Source: Actinomycetes bacterium (GTDB taxonomy: Bacteria; Actinomycetota; Actinomycetes; Propionibacteriales; Propionibacteriaceae). Taken from it: DNA of 5,712 bases. A program made the translations under genes and the position numbers. Under the pieces are notes generated by a model. That model was not told where the DNA came from, did no database searches, and worked only from the letters and a program-made list of their open reading frames with translations. Of this stretch, positions 4,948-5,712 are shown one piece after another (position 1 is the first letter of the stretch; every line of letters begins with the position of its first letter). The stretch covers positions 1-5,712 of the forward strand of contig WQUE01000114.1 of NCBI GenBank assembly GCA_009785885.1, written 5' to 3'.

Positions 4948-5712
4948 TGGCCGGGCCCGCGCCGGACGAGGGCGCCGTCCTGGGGCGCATCGAGACGTAC
5001 CGCCGGCGGCGCCCCCGCCTCGCCGACGACACGGTCACGCTGTCGCACGGCGCCGGCGGCAAGGCGTCGGCGGCGCTGGTCGACGCGGTGTTCATCGAGG
5101 CGTTCGGCGCCCCGGACGAGGCGGAACTCACCGACGGGGCGGTCCTGGACGTGGTCGCCGGTCGGATCGCCTACTCGACCGACTCGTACGTCGTCCACCC
5201 GATCCGCTTCCCCGGCGGGTCGATCGGCGACCTGGCCGTGAACGGCACGGTGAACGACCTGGCCGTGTCCGGCGCCGTCCCCCGCTGGCTGTCCGCCGCG
5301 TTCGTCATCGAGGAGGGCCTGGCGGTCGCGGACCTGCGCGCGATCGCCGCCGACATGCGCACCGCCGCCGACGCCGCCGGGGTCGCGATCGTCACCGGCG
5401 ACACGAAGGTCGTCCCCAAAGGCGCCGCCGACAAGGTGTTCATCACGACCTCCGGCATCGGCATCGTCCCCGACGGCCGCGCCCTCGGCGCTGCCCGGGT
5501 CCGCGCGGGCGACCGGGTCATCCTGTCCGGGCCGATCGGCGCCCACGGCATGGCGATCATGCTCGCCCGCGGCGACCTCGACCTGGAGGCCGACATCGCG
5601 AGCGACACCGCGCCCCTGAACCACCTCGTCGAAGCCCTGTACGCCGCCGGGGTCGACGTGGCGTGGATGCGCGACGCCACCCGGGGCGGACTCGGCACGA
5701 TCGCGAACGAGT
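4947..5712 (+). CDS. hypE: carbamoyl dehydratase HypE (3' end outside the window)
   Basis: The first 255 residues of HypE are present and the frame is open at the right edge. HypE receives a carbamoyl group from HypF on its C-terminal Cys and, using ATP, dehydrates it to a thiocyanate that is passed to the iron held by HypC-HypD. Visible family motifs are SHGAGGKAS (33-41), STDSYVVHPIRFPGGSIGDL (77-96), VNGTVNDLAVSGA (98-110; ATP/Mg-binding PurM/ThiL-like fold), TGDTKVVPKG (150-159) and MRDATRGGLGTIANE (241-255). Complete HypE is about 330-350 residues, so roughly 80-95 residues are missing, including the conserved C-terminal PRIC-like tail. The first 28 residues are Arg-rich and precede the usual beginning of the fold. 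The ATG at 4947 overlaps the hypC stop by one base (TGATG); GGGGAG at 4932-4937 is a suitable ribosome-binding sequence 9 bases upstream. An in-frame GTG directly before it (4944) is an alternative start. Confidence 0.96.
   Translation, partial: MAGPAPDEGAVLGRIETYRRRRPRLADDTVTLSHGAGGKASAALVDAVFIEAFGAPDEAELTDGAVLDVVAGRIAYSTDSYVVHPIRFPGGSIGDLAVNGTVNDLAVSGAVPRWLSAAFVIEEGLAVADLRAIAADMRTAADAAGVAIVTGDTKVVPKGAADKVFITTSGIGIVPDGRALGAARVRAGDRVILSGPIGAHGMAIMLARGDLDLEADIASDTAPLNHLVEALYAAGVDVAWMRDATRGGLGTIANE

Overview
The window looks like chromosomal DNA from a high-GC actinobacterium. The right-hand genes use G or C at almost every third codon position. There is a DUF4232 lipoprotein, a family I know mainly from actinobacteria. 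Two genes have the TANNNT-7 bases-ATG layout typical of leaderless actinobacterial transcripts. The genus cannot be named from the sequence.

Right part (2402-5712, + strand): the start of a [NiFe]-hydrogenase maturation operon, in the order hypF, an unusual hypC, then hypE, which runs off the right edge. The genes are translationally coupled: hypF/hypC overlap by ATGA and hypC/hypE by TGATG. HypF turns carbamoyl phosphate into carbamoyl adenylate and carbamoylates the C-terminal cysteine of HypE. HypE dehydrates that group to a thiocyanate, the source of the CN ligands of the hydrogenase iron. HypC proteins normally work with HypD to hold the Fe(CN)2CO unit and deliver it to the large subunit. 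hypD, hypA, hypB and the hydrogenase structural genes are not in this window.

Middle part (1283-2359, - strand): a NiCoT-family nickel/cobalt permease, divergent from hypF. It probably supplies the nickel for the same enzyme. Only 42 bp separate the two start codons. That gap holds two TANNNT -10 elements facing away from each other, each exactly 7 bases from its ATG. Both mRNAs are therefore probably leaderless, and the two promoters interleave.

Left part (1-1282): sequence of a different character, with looser codon use and much more A/T at third positions. It holds a complete DUF4232 secreted lipoprotein gene (404-1219, - strand), a doubtful partial reading frame running off the left edge (1-277, - strand), and a perfect 14-bp palindrome over that frame's start codon. 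Nothing here ties the left part to hydrogen metabolism. The composition change near 1220-1285 may mark the edge of an inserted block, but which side is foreign cannot be judged from this window.

No RNA genes, insertion sequences, CRISPR arrays or attachment sites were recognised. The hyp/nickel core is a known system. The less usual points are the HypC variant without the N-terminal Met-Cys motif, the missing hypD, and the interleaved leaderless promoter pair.
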